In this document: positions 51,657-63,200 of the stretch, piece after piece
Numbering within the stretch: the first letter of the stretch is position 1
Layout of the letters: every line of letters starts with the position of its first letter
Assembly (NCBI GenBank): GCA_013399875.1
Contig: VXAZ01002108.1
Location: 502,120-566,119 of the forward strand
Length of the DNA stretch: 64,000 bases
Origin: Gymnorhina tibicen
Lineage: Eukaryota > Chordata > Aves > Passeriformes > Artamidae
Direction: 5' to 3'
Notes under the pieces: model-generated
What the model was told of the DNA's origin: nothing
Database searches by the model: none
What the model saw: only the letters and a program-made list of their open reading frames with translations
Program-made: the position numbers and the translations under genes

Positions 51657-52329
51657 TAAACTTGGTTAATAAACAACCTAAAACTTAACACCTCCCATCC
51701 ATATATTTTCCCTTTGTGCTGTTAGAGGTAGACATATGATTGGAATCTCAAAATATTAGAAACTCTAGCTGGACACAAAAATGTACACAGAGCACATTTT
51801 TATTTTGCCATGAGCAATGTTTGGTTTCTGGGGAAGCTGTTTGTGCATCACCACAGATTGATAGTATGGGATGATGAGGTGAGAACCGTCATAAAAGAAA
51901 CCTGGATTATGCAATAAACCAGTCCCACTAGGATCAACTGGTACATACTGAATTCTGTGTTTATGAACACAGTGTCATTTGCCTCACCCTACAGCTGTGT
52001 ACTGGGAAGGAGAGACTTCATTACAGACCAGAAGTTCCCAACAGGAAAGCAGGTCAGGACGTGCTGCCAGGGCAGGAGAGACTCCTGTGCTCCTTGTGTA
52101 CATTGTTGGCACCACGAGAAATGTCTGGGCACTGCTGAAATAGATACCAGGTAAAATAAAAATACACAGAAGGATTGCAAAAACCACTTTTCCGTGTGAG
52201 TTTTCAGAGTTCACTGAAGCTTATTAGAAAAAACCAAAACAAAATATTTGAGAGGTGACTTGACTCCAGGGAATAAACACTTACACAGGGGAAAAAATAA
52301 TGGGTGTCAAAGGGCTTTTTGACTTAGCT

Positions 52330-52660
52330 CTGAAAAGTATAATGAGATCCAGTGGATGGAATCTGGAGCCAGACACATTCAAATTGGAAACATGACCTAC
52401 ATTTTTAATAGTGAGGGTGCTTAGCCGTTAGAACAAAGTACTCACAAAGTGGTGGATTCTCTCCTCTTGATGGCTTCAAATCAAGACTAGGTGCCTTACT
52501 GTGAGATAAGCTTTAGTCAAAAATAGTTATGCTTTAGTCAAACACATGTTACAGGGCTCGAGATAGAGGTAATTGGAGAAATGTAATGGTCTGTGGCATC
52601 CAGGAGGTCAGGCCAGATGGTATAATGATCCCTTCTGGCCTCAAACTCAATGAATCTCAG
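52330..52660 (+). mobile_element. Ancient CR1-type LINE 3' end
   Basis: The sequence contains GGAGCCAGACACATTCAAAT, GTGGTGGATTCTCTCC, AAATCAAGACTAGGTG, GGAGGTCAGGCCAGATGGTA and CCCTTCTGGCCTCAAACTC, then AATGAATCTCAG. This ordered set matches an old CR1 subfamily that I know from reptile genomes in general, rather than the bird-specific young CR1s. Divergence and loss of the terminal repeat fit a great age. Confidence 0.78.
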
Positions 52661-53798
52661 AATGAATATCAATGCTATCATCTGGATCTGCATTTGAAAT
52701 AATTGCAGGCAGAGATTAGACACGCAATTGCATATGGTTCAGAATTGATAAACTTTCCTCCCCTCCAGAACAAAGGCCCTTATTTATGCCTAATGACATG
52801 CTGCTGTTGTAATTCAGATAAATATCCATTAGAGACTCGGATGGGATGTCAGCAAATCAGCTTTAACTTCTGTGTGTGTGTGGTGTGGAAATCTAGTTTC
52901 TAAAGCTAAATATGCAACTCCAGACTTGCTCGCCCAGGAATGTATCCAGGAAGAGCTCCCGTGTGGACATTTGCTTTGCCCTGAGAGTACCCTGATGTGA
53001 TTTAGCCCTGTCAACTTTGAAGTTGGTTCAGCTAAATCATAAAGACATGGAGGTCCTGGGCTTCAAAGCAGCTGGGTGCCTAATGCTGACGACTGCTCGC
53101 GCGTTGCCGAATTTTACAGGAAAGAGTCGTTGAAGGAGTAATAGCTAAAACTAAAAAGATTCAACCTTCTATGAGTAGATTTTTTTACGCTGATATTATC
53201 ACAAACAGCATCTCTGCTTGTCAATGCACTTGCACCTGCAAAATAGCCTGCTGCTGCACTGCTTCTGGAGAAAGATGTACAAAATATTAACTGGCAGAAG
53301 AAACCGCATTAAAACACAGATAACTTTTAATATGAATTTCACCCATATTATGTAGCTTTCAATTTTAGTGTTACCTCACTCACAAAGCATTCAAAACAAC
53401 TCCGCAGGTAAGCAGTGGGGCCGCGCAGAGGAAATAATATTGTTAAAGTTCAGTGAAATGTCGTCATTTATGGTATTGTGGGCATTTACCTGTGCTCAGA
53501 AGACAAATGTTGATGAGTTTCATTCATAAAGGTCCACAACCTTTTGCATTCTCAGTTCTTCTCCGCAGTGAGTTCTGATCAATGGCACCAAACACCTAAT
53601 TTCCAGGTGATGAGAAAGTTTATTTTTTCAAGTTCTCAGCACTTTACAGAAATTCTCACAGTAGCTAAGGTGCACCTTGAGGACTGAATATTCTGAGGTA
53701 ATGAGGTTTTTCCCTAGGCTATACATTTAATTTAAAGGGGGCAAAAGCCTGGATCTGCAACCACCCTCACAACTACCCAAAGATTTAAGCAGTTTTTG
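52661..53798. other. Intergenic DNA, nothing recognised
   Basis: AT-rich unique sequence with a short (TG)n at about 52,871-52,882. No gene or repeat family is supported. Confidence 0.6.
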
Positions 53799-54172
53799 TA
53801 GAATTATAGAATTGTCAGGTTTGGAAAAGACCTTGTAGATCATCAAGTCCAACCATCAACCCAGCACCACCACTGTGTTCACCATTAAATCATGTCCTTA
53901 AGTGCCACTGTCCACACATTTTTTGAACACTTCCAGGGATGGTGACTCCACCACTTCCCTGGGCAGTCTGTTCCAAAGCTTCACCATCCCTTCCATAAAA
54001 AAACTTTTCCTAATATCTAATTTAGATCTCCCTTGGTGCAACATGAGGCCTTTCCTCTCTTCCTGTCACTTGTTACCTGGGAGAAGAGACTGACCCTCAC
54101 CTTCTGTCACCCTCCTTTTGGGGAGTTATAGAGAGCAAGAAGGCCCCCTCCTTTTCTCCAGGCTAAACACAG
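53799..54172 (-). mobile_element. CR1 LINE 3' region, about 375 bp
   Basis: GAATTATAGAATTGTCAGG, GACCTTGTAGATCATCAAG, TCCAACCATCAACCCAGCAC, CCACTTCCCTGGGCAGTCTG, CCTGTCACTTGTTACCTGGG and CTTTTCTCCAGGCTAAAC are reverse-complement CR1 landmarks in order. The copy is 5'-truncated. Confidence 0.93.
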
Positions 54173-55329
54173 GTTGGCCTTTCTCAATATGAATGCTGTG
54201 TGTGTCCCAGAATATAAAGCTGGAATACATACCTACATCCAAACTCTATTTATTACAAGCATCTTCTATTTCTGCCCCCTTTTTCCCAAGCAACACACAT
54301 AGAATATGATGACTAACATGGAGGCTGTATAAATACATGCTTATCTCTGAATTTTAAGCCACAAGTTCTTTATATTCTCCTTCTGCCTTGATGCTCAGAA
54401 CCTTGCAGCTAATTACACATTTGCTAATTGTAGCCTGCTTTTCTCAAGCTCTTTCATTTCAGCTCAAAAAGGAAGCATGATAATGGTGACTCTGCAGATA
54501 CTCTAAAATAACCAACGTTTTTCTGAATCTCAGCATTATTTTCTTATGTGAATAGCAAATCTCTCTCTGCAGATACTATTCTATACAGTTCTGAATATTT
54601 TTTCATATTACACTAAAAATGAAAGTGACATGAAATAGTGAAAATCATATTTAAAGTTAGCTATGTTTTAATGTGGCATTTTGCCAGTTAGATATTTTGT
54701 CAAAAACTTTACAAAAGCTCCTGATTTTGAAGCTGCTTTTTCAGTACTTCTATGGGGATGGCATTTATGGTAACACTGTTGCATCAGCAAAACTACCAAT
54801 GCACGTCTTTTGCTTTTTATCTTGCTTTATAGCCCTTTATACAAGGCCTTCCTATAACAGTTCTGCAGTAGCATTAATTTCATAAAGGTCCTGAAGGTCA
54901 TTCTTATTTTCAGTCAAATAACAATAACCAAGAATTTTAATGATGCTGTTGCATTAGTGTTATAATATTCAGAATTGTTATAAAATTCAACAATGTATGA
55001 AAATGTCATTGCTAGGGATGAATGAAGCAGCTCATCTGAAAATGGACATCAGCCCAAATCTTTCAAAAGGTGTTCAAAACACTTCATGTAATTTCATTTT
55101 CTCTCTCCTTACTGCCACTTCTCAGGTACTTTTACAAGTTCCGGCACCTGAAATATCATCATAATTGATTTTTCTAGACAAAGGAAGTGCTTAGAGCTAA
55201 TTATCTAAACATAAGTACAGCATTTGGTACAGTGCCATGTGGGAAATTATTAGCTAAAAGGGGAGATAAAAACAGAAATCAAAAAGTGAATAAGAATGTG
55301 AGGGTAGGAGGAGATCAGTACTGAGGGAA
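54173..55329. other. Intergenic DNA, nothing recognised
   Basis: AT-rich sequence without exon, RNA gene or clear repeat. Confidence 0.6.
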
Positions 55330-56185
55330 GGTAGTAAGGCTTCTCAAACTTTGATCTTGGGCCTAGTAATATTTAACATTTTTAATTAATGGTGGTCCCG
55401 TAAAAAATAAGGGTGTGCTAATGGAATTTACCAGTGGCATAAGGGAGGGAGGCACTGTCACTGCAGAGACAAATAACACTCTCATCTAGGACGAACTGAG
55501 TGATCTTGAGAATAGGATAAATTAGACAAAATTCAGAAGGATTCGACTGCCAGTTCATGCATCTGAGTCTTGTTAACCAGGTTTCTACTATACCTGCATG
55601 CTCATAGGTAAGAAACGACCAAGGGAAAACACAGACCATACATATCTAGGTCTTTTCACCAGGGTAATGAAACACCTGTAATGGTTATGAGGCAAGTGTT
55701 AGAAATCAGCCAGGATAGTGCACACTATTCACAAATGATTGTCTTCAGTTTTGGGAAACTATGGAAAAAGATGATTAGGGTGGCCATGGAAAGGGAGAGG
55801 CTGCAGTGCAGAGGAATTTGGCAAAATGAATGCTGAGGGAGGCTGCTATAAATACCGCATGGGCATAAGCTCTAGGAAGAGAAAACATCTATTTAAACTG
55901 AAGGACAACATTGGCACAAGAACAAATGAGCATAAATTGGTCATGAATAAATTTAGGATAGGAATTGGAAGCAGGTTTCCAAACAACAGAATAGCAATGT
56001 TCTGCAATTGCTTTCCAGTGAGAACAGTGGAAACAACAACAACAACAACAACAAGTCCCAAGCTGCTTTTAAGATGGACTTAAATGAGTTTCTGAAAGGG
56101 ATTATATGATGTGTTTGGCTAAGATAGCAGAGAAGTAGACTTGATGACCCAAAAGGTCTATGCAGTCCTATCTGTCTAAGCCTGT
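55330..56185 (+). mobile_element. Ancient, degraded CR1-type LINE (RT end plus 3'UTR)
   Basis: Near 55,360 the sequence TTGGGCCTAGTAATATTTAAC resembles the coding remnant of the LINE reverse-transcriptase G-x-x-x-F-N-I segment. Further on come TTGGCACAAGAACAAATGAG, GAATAAATTTAGGATAGGAA, an (AAC)n run at about 56,030-56,054, GGGATTATATGATG and GACTTGATGACCCAAAAGG, and the copy ends in GCAGTCCTATCTGTCTAAG. The order matches an old sauropsid CR1-like 3' region. The coding part is full of stops and indels. Start and end are approximate. Confidence 0.68.
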
Positions 56186-56774
56186 TTTTCATGACCAAAT
56201 ATTTCAGAACACTTTTAAGTACTTTCTTTCCTTCATGTATTTTTTAGATAAATTTTTTATAGCATACTGCAGGGGTTTCTAGCTGGACTGATTTAGGGAA
56301 GGCACAAAACAGTGGTGTCCAAAATACTCTGAATACTCTCCAAACAACAAGACAAATGTGCAGTGTCCTACAGGGCAGTGCTTGGGTGCTTAAAGAAATC
56401 ACCATTTTCTGTGGAAGGCAATGGGGACATAATCCCAACAGGAGTGGAACACCTTTGAGCCTTGGTTCTCTCTCATTTCCCTATGGTCCCAAGCCTGATG
56501 CTCTATTTTCCAGCTTGCCTTTTCAGCCCCACCTCACAGATGCAGCAGTGTGAAACAAGATGGCAAAGAACGCTTTAGATCCACAGGATTAAATGGATGA
56601 AATCCGGAGCAGTCGGTATGAGTCTGAATGGATGCCAAACTGCAGTGAAGATGGCTTGTTTGGGGGCATTCCTCCAGCCTCACTAGCGTGGTACAGAGCT
56701 GTGTTATCATGTCATGCTTTCTCTTCTCTCAGCCCAGAAAGCCCCTGTGTCCCTTGGTTTGGTTTATCCTGATT
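56186..56774. other. Intergenic DNA, nothing recognised
   Basis: Unique-looking sequence between the ancient CR1 and the minus-strand LTR. No gene or repeat is supported. Confidence 0.6.
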
Positions 56775-56779
56775 GGTGC

Positions 56780-57734
56780 TGTTAGGGTCCGGTTTTTACA
56801 GTTATTAGAAATGCCTCTGCCTGAATTAAGGTGCAAAAGAGACCATATGCCAAAATCAATAGCATGGATTTTATTTAATAGCAAATATGAGAGAGAGAGA
56901 GAAAAAAAAAGAAGATAAAGAATTAGAAAAGAGGTTGGGGGGACAGAAAGACAGTGACAGACACAGAATGAAGAAAATATCACCACTCCGTGGATCCCAA
57001 CGATGTTCCGTTGATCCTCTCCAGCTGGTCTTCCAGGTGGTGAGGGTTCCCTGAAAAGCACAGAATCCGATGGATTAATACACATGAAGGCCAGGTGGGA
57101 ATGCCCAGGCACCTCCCCCCGGGGAGGGGGCCAGTTTGACACAGTCTCTTGCAGCAGACTCTGGGTCTGTTGCATCACTTTGCCTCATGTGCAATGCTGT
57201 GGTGCAAAGCCTGAGGAATGAGTCTGGGGAGCACTTCGGGCAGCCTTTGACGAGTAATGACACCCCCTCAGCGGCCTCCCAATTGAATGTCCCATGAATG
57301 TGGCCTGTGGGGCTGGGGGTTTTACACCTGGGCAGGTTTGTGTAAGGGAGGATGGGTGCTTGCTGCCTCTGACCAGAGGTTATGCTGCACACCAGAAACC
57401 TCTTCCTCCCCCTGCCCTCGGTTGTGGGGGAGTCTGTGTAAACCTGGCATCTGTAGGCTGTGGTGTCCCCCACCCAAACCCAGCCAGAGATGATTCTCAG
57501 CGCGGCTGCTGGGTTTGGCTTTCTTGTGGATGTATTCTTCTCCCTCAGCCTGAGTTGATTGATAGTGTCCCCTTTATCTTATCTAGGTGGCTTAACTCAC
57601 GGTCCGAAGTTGGTCAGGCATCTTCAAGGAGGGGTGGGCTTCTGTGGTTGTAGCTTCTTTATACAGTTTTTGCTATAATGGGAAACACTCCTTCATAACA
57701 ATGTTTAAGGCATGAACTATTCCAGTCCCTGACA
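56780..57734 (-). mobile_element. Solo LTR, family X copy 2
   Basis: This 955-bp unit in minus orientation reads TGTCAGGGACTGGAATAG to ...ACCGGACCCTAACA on the minus strand. It has a perfect 5-bp target duplication GGTGC (56,775-56,779; 57,735-57,739). It shares the block order of the + strand LTR at 33,961-34,949. In the minus reading it keeps AATAAA upstream of its 3' part (TATTAAATAAAATCC) and a short C/T run where copy 1 has the (CTTT)n expansion. A self-complementary CCCCCCGGGGAGGGGG lies near 57,116. Only an LTR remains and no retroviral genes are seen. Confidence 0.87.
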
Positions 57735-57739
57735 GGTGC

Positions 57740-59500
57740 CTCAGTGTTACTGTCCCTTGTTGCCAAACACAGCATTTCCATGACTTCTTAAAAGCTGCGA
57801 TTCTCCTAGTCAGTGGGGCCATAAAGGGATTTTAATCCCTTTATGTATGGAAACCTGGGGCTGAGGTTCAGTAGCTGGAGTTTTATAGATTTCTTAACCA
57901 GACTAGCAAAACTGGGTGTTTACAGCTGTTTTACAGTAATAGATGCTTCTTATCCAAGTGCTGGGGAATGCAGGTTGGCTGGGTAATGTGGTGATGCCCT
58001 GATTAGAAGAGGATCTCACAGTGAAAAGTTTTATGATTTTCTTCAGTTGAAATCTGATGAGTGGGACAATGAGATCTGCAGAACTGAATGATTCTGGCTG
58101 GTTTTCCTCTCCAGCTAATTACACACATACTTTTTCTGAAATCAGCTATTAATATTGAGAACAGGTTAAGGTTAAGAAATGGGAAAGTTGGATGAAATTC
58201 CCAAGAGCACAGGTAGTTTGGAAAATGAGAAGAAATAGGCAGCAGCTTTACAGCTTGTTGCCATCCACATTAATCAGATTTGCAGTAGGCAGCATCTACT
58301 TTATGTGCAAATACTTTAACAACTGGTTTAAAAACCAAGCAGGATGTCTGAGTCCCCAGGTTCACATAAAGTGAGTAATGAATACCTGCATAATGAGATA
58401 GAAAAGCCATAAACTTGGTGGTGGGAGTTTTCAGTCTCTCTTCAGCTGAGATTTCTGCAGCTTTCTCAGCCTCTCAGTGCCAGGCAGGGAGGCAGTCATT
58501 TGCCAGGGTCTCCCTGTGGGGAAAGAGGCTCTCGGTACCACCAAACGCTGCAGCTTTGCCATCAGTGACTTTGTGCAGCGCCCTGTGCATGAGCTACCCT
58601 GTGACTCTTGGATCAGAAATGCCCATCCCTCAAAAGGGAAAACTAAAGCTAGTTTGAAAAAAATATTTCCAAGGAAAAACTATATTGAAGATCAAAATGT
58701 AAAGACATGCACTGTGAAATGATTGAGAGAAAACACTTTGATTGACTGAAACTTAAAAAAAGAGCAGCCATTATTTTTGGTGTTTTTTGATTTAATTTTT
58801 GTTCCTGAACTGTGTGTATCTTGAGAGCTGTTTTTTCACCTATCCTTAACTTCAACAAGAGCACAGCATCTGTGAGCAACTGTATGAGATTATTTCATTT
58901 TGCCCTGTCCTGCTAGTAAACTCAATTTAAAAGGAATCCATCATAACCACGACATGTACTTATTGCCGTGTTCTTGCTCACGCACACAAGTGTGGAAATG
59001 TGGCTCTTCAAGGGAGGGTGGCAGCCTCATGCCAGGGATGAATTTAGCCCTGAGTTTGCTGCAGTCCCATGGAGCTGACCTGGTGGTCATAACTGCAGGG
59101 AAACACACTCAGTTTTTCCATGGGTGGAAAGATCTGTGGGGTGGAAATATCTGTGCGGGTATAAAGCACATTGACAACTTGTTTGCAAACAGACCCACAC
59201 GTGCATGTGGGAGCATTCAATTGACACATGTACTGAGGAAATGTCTTCAGCCACAGCAGGTGAAGAGAAATGGCTCTTTCAGACATGGCTCCGGAGTTTG
59301 GATGCCAGCTCATGCCCCACATGAAGGCAGCATTGGCACCGGTGGCATCTGGGAAGATGTGAGGGGTATCCTTGCATGTGCCAAGGCTGTGCCTGCCTCC
59401 AAGCGGGACTAATGACCACCCTGACATTAACAGTGATTAAACAGCATCAAAGGCTTTGAAAACAACCCCTCATGAGGTGAATCCGCTGGGTCCGGTCTCT
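57740..59500. other. Intergenic DNA upstream of SH2D1A
   Basis: It contains a 26-bp palindrome (57,820-57,845) and a 170-codon + strand open frame (58,900-59,412). That frame has no recognisable domain, no signal peptide and a poor start context; I do not call it a gene. No transposon landmark was found. Confidence 0.6.
57820..57845. repeat. Perfect-arm palindrome (12-bp arms, 2-bp spacer)
   Basis: CATAAAGGGATT and AATCCCTTTATG are exact reverse complements separated by TT. It lies 86 bp beyond the end of the LTR at 57,734. A small foldback element remnant is possible but there are no further terminal features. Confidence 0.92.
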
Positions 59501-60120
59501 GTGAGCACTGGAGCAGCCCCTGTGGAGCGGGAGCTGTGCTTGCATCTGCAGCCTGAGGTGAGTGGTCTGGTGGGACAGTGACAGTGAGGTCAGCTGACTT
59601 CCTCTAGTCTCATCCCTGGGGATTTTAAAAACAAGAGGTTAAAAAATAATCCCTGCTTGGATTATAATCCCCTTGGGTTAACACCAGAAGAGAGAAGTGC
59701 CTGGCACAGCTGCTGACAGCAGTGCCCTGGTCCTGCCCTCCCTGTCCCTGCCAGGGCAGCCATTGGCCCCCTGGCCATCGTGTGCCTCATCAGTCCCATC
59801 CCTGCTGAGCAGGAGCCACATGGCTGAGGGTGGATGTGAAATGACACCTCTGCGGGAGCTGTGATGGTGCGAGGATGGTACGGCCTAAGTAAAAGGAAAA
59901 CAGAAAGGGGCAAAGGAAAAAAAACCCACAAAAATTCTGTGTTCGTTCCTCACTCTTCCCTCAGTGCTGTCTCACCCCGTGCAGAGGCTTCAGAGGTGTG
60001 AACACATCCTGTTTACATCTGCCACCAAGACGGGGAGGCTGAGGGGAGCACACGGCTGAGGCACAGTCGGAGGAAACGCCAAGCACAGGGAGAGCAGCTG
60101 CAGCGGGAGACGGCCCCGGC
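59501..60120 (+). promoter_or_regulatory. SH2D1A: SH2D1A upstream region and 5'UTR
   Basis: This is the region before the SH2D1A start codon. I see no TATA box at a plausible distance and no CpG island, which suits a tissue-restricted gene. Two ETS-type motifs are visible on the minus strand: AGAGGAAGTCAG (complement of 59,595-59,606) and ACAGGATGT (complement of 60,004-60,012). ETS factors are reported to control mammalian SAP expression in T and NK cells, so these are reasonable candidates, but no transcription start can be fixed from sequence. The last 120 bases are purine-rich and probably 5'UTR. Confidence 0.5.
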
Positions 60121-60257
60121 ATGGACACAGTGCCTGTCTACCACGGGGCCATCTCCCGAGAGGCTGGGGAGAAGCTGCTGCTGGCAGCAGGCACGGATGG
60201 CAGCTACCTGCTGCGGGACAGCGAGAGCATCCCGGGAGTCTACTGCCTCTGCGTGCT
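60121..60257 (+). CDS. SH2D1A: SH2D1A (SAP) coding exon 1
   Basis: SH2D1A encodes SAP, a small cytosolic adaptor that is almost only an SH2 domain. It binds phospho- and non-phosphotyrosine motifs in SLAM-family receptor tails and recruits FYN in T and NK cells; its loss causes X-linked lymphoproliferative disease in humans. The exon reads [20 protein letters not shown] and on through [14 protein letters not shown] to YCLCV, then CT before the donor GTGAGT. Visible SH2 features are the start of strand/helix A with Arg13, and the YLLRDSES strand with Arg32, the invariant phosphotyrosine-binding arginine. The length of 137 nt with a split codon (two bases of Leu) equals human exon 1. The start is the ATG in the context CCCCGGC-ATG-G. 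Remaining exons are not in the window, so the gene is partial here. Confidence 0.97.
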
Positions 60258-63200
60258 GTGAGTATAGGAGCCGAGGGCAGGGGCCTGGGAAGGGCTGGTC
60301 ACGTGGCAGCTGCTTTCCAACATCCCCCCCACAATACAGGGTGCCCCTGTAACAAAATATGTTCTAATGTCACCATCTGCTTATATGAGTGAGACTTTTG
60401 GCTCCTTGACTTAAAGCAGAGGGGTGCAATAAGTGGTGTGGGGTCCTTTGCAAAGCAAAGAGGAGCAGGTTTTGCCTTGCAGAGCCCACACTTCCTACAG
60501 GCAAAAAACCTGTAAGAGAAAGCAGGCAGGCACATGGGAAGGGTACGCAAGGTGCCATGGAGAAATGCCAGGCAGCTTGGCTCCGGATGGCGTGTATGGC
60601 CTCTTTGTGCTGGATAGTCGCTTTCTGCCTGCGTTCTTCTGCTTCTCTAGTGCGCTCATGGGTGTGCTCAGCAGCATCCCCAGTGTCCCTGTCATCGGGA
60701 ATGGTAACATGGAGTGCTGCCATCCAGAATGTGCCTTTGTTCAGGATGCTCTCGGTCCCACAAGCCACGAGGCTTGGAGCAAACTACCTGTAATGCACAC
60801 GAAATACGGATGGTAACGAACTAGGTGGTAATGTTTCATCAAATAGGGTGAAAAGAGAGAGATCTGATGGGATGGTCTGTCAGAGAGAGGGTAAATGTTC
60901 CCCTGGGAGAGCTGGGGGACTTTATATTCATAGCACTTTATTTTAATGAGGAAATTTAATTGCTCTTCTTTTGGCAAAGTTCTTGGAAGTCCTGGTGACA
61001 CTATACCGTTGCATCAGAAAAACAAAGATGTGTCTATCGAGACACTTATGCCTTACTTCACCAGGAGAAGGAACACAAGAAAAAACCCTCTTAGGCCCAG
61101 CATGAAATTAGCTAGCGGGGGGAACTCAGGTACCTGACAAAAAACCACAAGAGACAGAAGAGTCCTAAGTCAGGTTTTCCCCAAATCCCTTGAATACATT
61201 TCTGGCAGTATGTAATTAAGCCCTGGGTGAGCATCATTATCTTCCTGTTATAGACCAGTAAACAGAGACACGCAAGAAGGTTATAGGCAATCCAAAAATA
61301 CACAATCCTCAAGGAAGATCTTTGTGGCAGTATTTTTTCTTCTCTCATGAAGTCAGGTGAACCAAGATAGGTGCTCCTGCTAACAAATACCTTAACAGTG
61401 AGCTGAAAAATGGGAAATAAGAAGCATCTTGAGTTAAACGAAAATGGAATAGACATAGCAAGAGGTAAGGAGTGCTATGATTCCTATGATGGGAATAGGC
61501 AATAAAAGTAGAATCTCTTTTAAATAACTATCAGAGGAAATGGGGATATATCACTCTCACACTCAGAAGTCATTCAGTGCAGGTGAAACACTAAGGCATT
61601 AGAGAAAGGTCAGGAAGAGTGCTACAATGCTGAATAAGATACAGAATATTAGAATTAATCCACCATCGGTCTAAATCGGGAGGTAGGTATGTAACAAGGT
61701 CTTTCAGTTATACACAATCAGCTAGGACTTTTTGTATATTAGTAGTATTTTATGCCTTTCAAAAGAAATTTCATGAATGAAATAAAATATAGAAAATGAA
61801 AATAGGAAGAAATTAAAGCATTTCTAACTGTGAAGCTCCGCAATCTTTGGAGGAAAAGATACTTCAGTAAGAAACAGAACACTACTGAATTGCTTCCAGA
61901 AATTATGGGCCATTCATGTCTTCATGGTACATTGCTTTCAAACATATGTACGATAAACAAAAGGGTAAAAAAAGAAAAGGCAAAAAAATTAATGGTGAAT
62001 GTTATGCAGGCTTCTTAGATTCTTAGTGTTCTTACACAGAACATAGATTCTTAATAGTTATTCTATGAAGGAAATTTGCAACAGCATCTTGGATAAATCC
62101 AGATACAATTTAAATGAAAAATGTTATTCTGAGTATGAACGGATACAGAAAGAAAGGTGGCTGAAGAATGATAGAATTAAGTCTTGGTTCCAATACTTCT
62201 TACGATTCAATTCAAACAATTACGTAAGAAATAGCAGGTATGGTAAACAGCATATCACACAATAACTGTGGAGACAGTTTTCATAAAGATACCTGGAAAG
62301 GATCCCACACTGAGATAGCAATGACAGTTTGAAGAAATGTGGGCTATAAACTGGAGAAATGCTTTGACAGGCAAAGTTTGCCAAAGCAGAGCACTTTAGT
62401 GGAGAGACTGGAGGAGCAGGAAAGGAAGGCATGAGAGATTGAGATATGTATTCAGTGGAGAATGCTAAGCCTGGCTTTGGCAAAGGAAGCCAATGGACAT
62501 AAACTGTCCAAATTTGGACATCATGGGCAGAGATGGAAAAGGTGACAAACATGCATGTGCAGGGGAGCTCTGGTAAAAACTGAGGGAAATGTGCAGTTAC
62601 TGTATTCACTCTGTAAGAAAAAGAAAATTAAAGAAAGAATAAGTACTTCTCTGCTTTTTAAAAAATACTTCATTCTAAATAAATCATAGAAATTACCAGG
62701 AATAGCAAAGTTATTCAGCATTTTACATTTTGGTTCAGAAACCATGCTGACGATCACTATAAGGATATCTAGACATATGAAGATCAGACAAAAGATGAAT
62801 TTACTGGAAGTAATGAAGTGATCTTTGAAACATGGGAAATAAGGCTGGTCAGCCATTAGATATATTGCAATAAGTATCAGAGCTAAACAAAACATTTTGC
62901 ATGTTTCCAACGACAATTTCAAACAGAAGTTTATCTGCTTTATACTGCCAGTCATGTTTCTATGGCCCTTAGGAAACAAAGAGAGAAAAATAGTCCAGTT
63001 TTCCAAAATCAAGACATGTTTAGTCTGCCTTTGTTCCCCTCTCCCTCCACTTTCCTGGAGAAGTTAAACAAACCAAAACAAACATAAAGCCCTGCAGCTT
63101 CCCAGTTGTAACCCTTCTTAGGGTTCCTTTTTCTATCACAGGGGAATTATAAGGCACAGTGCTGACAAAGATAAAAGAAATATTTATCAAAAGAGCAATT

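Noticed and set aside
56729..57653. Overlapping 119-149 codon frames on both strands
   Set aside because: All lie mainly within the minus-strand solo LTR and have no retroviral protein features.
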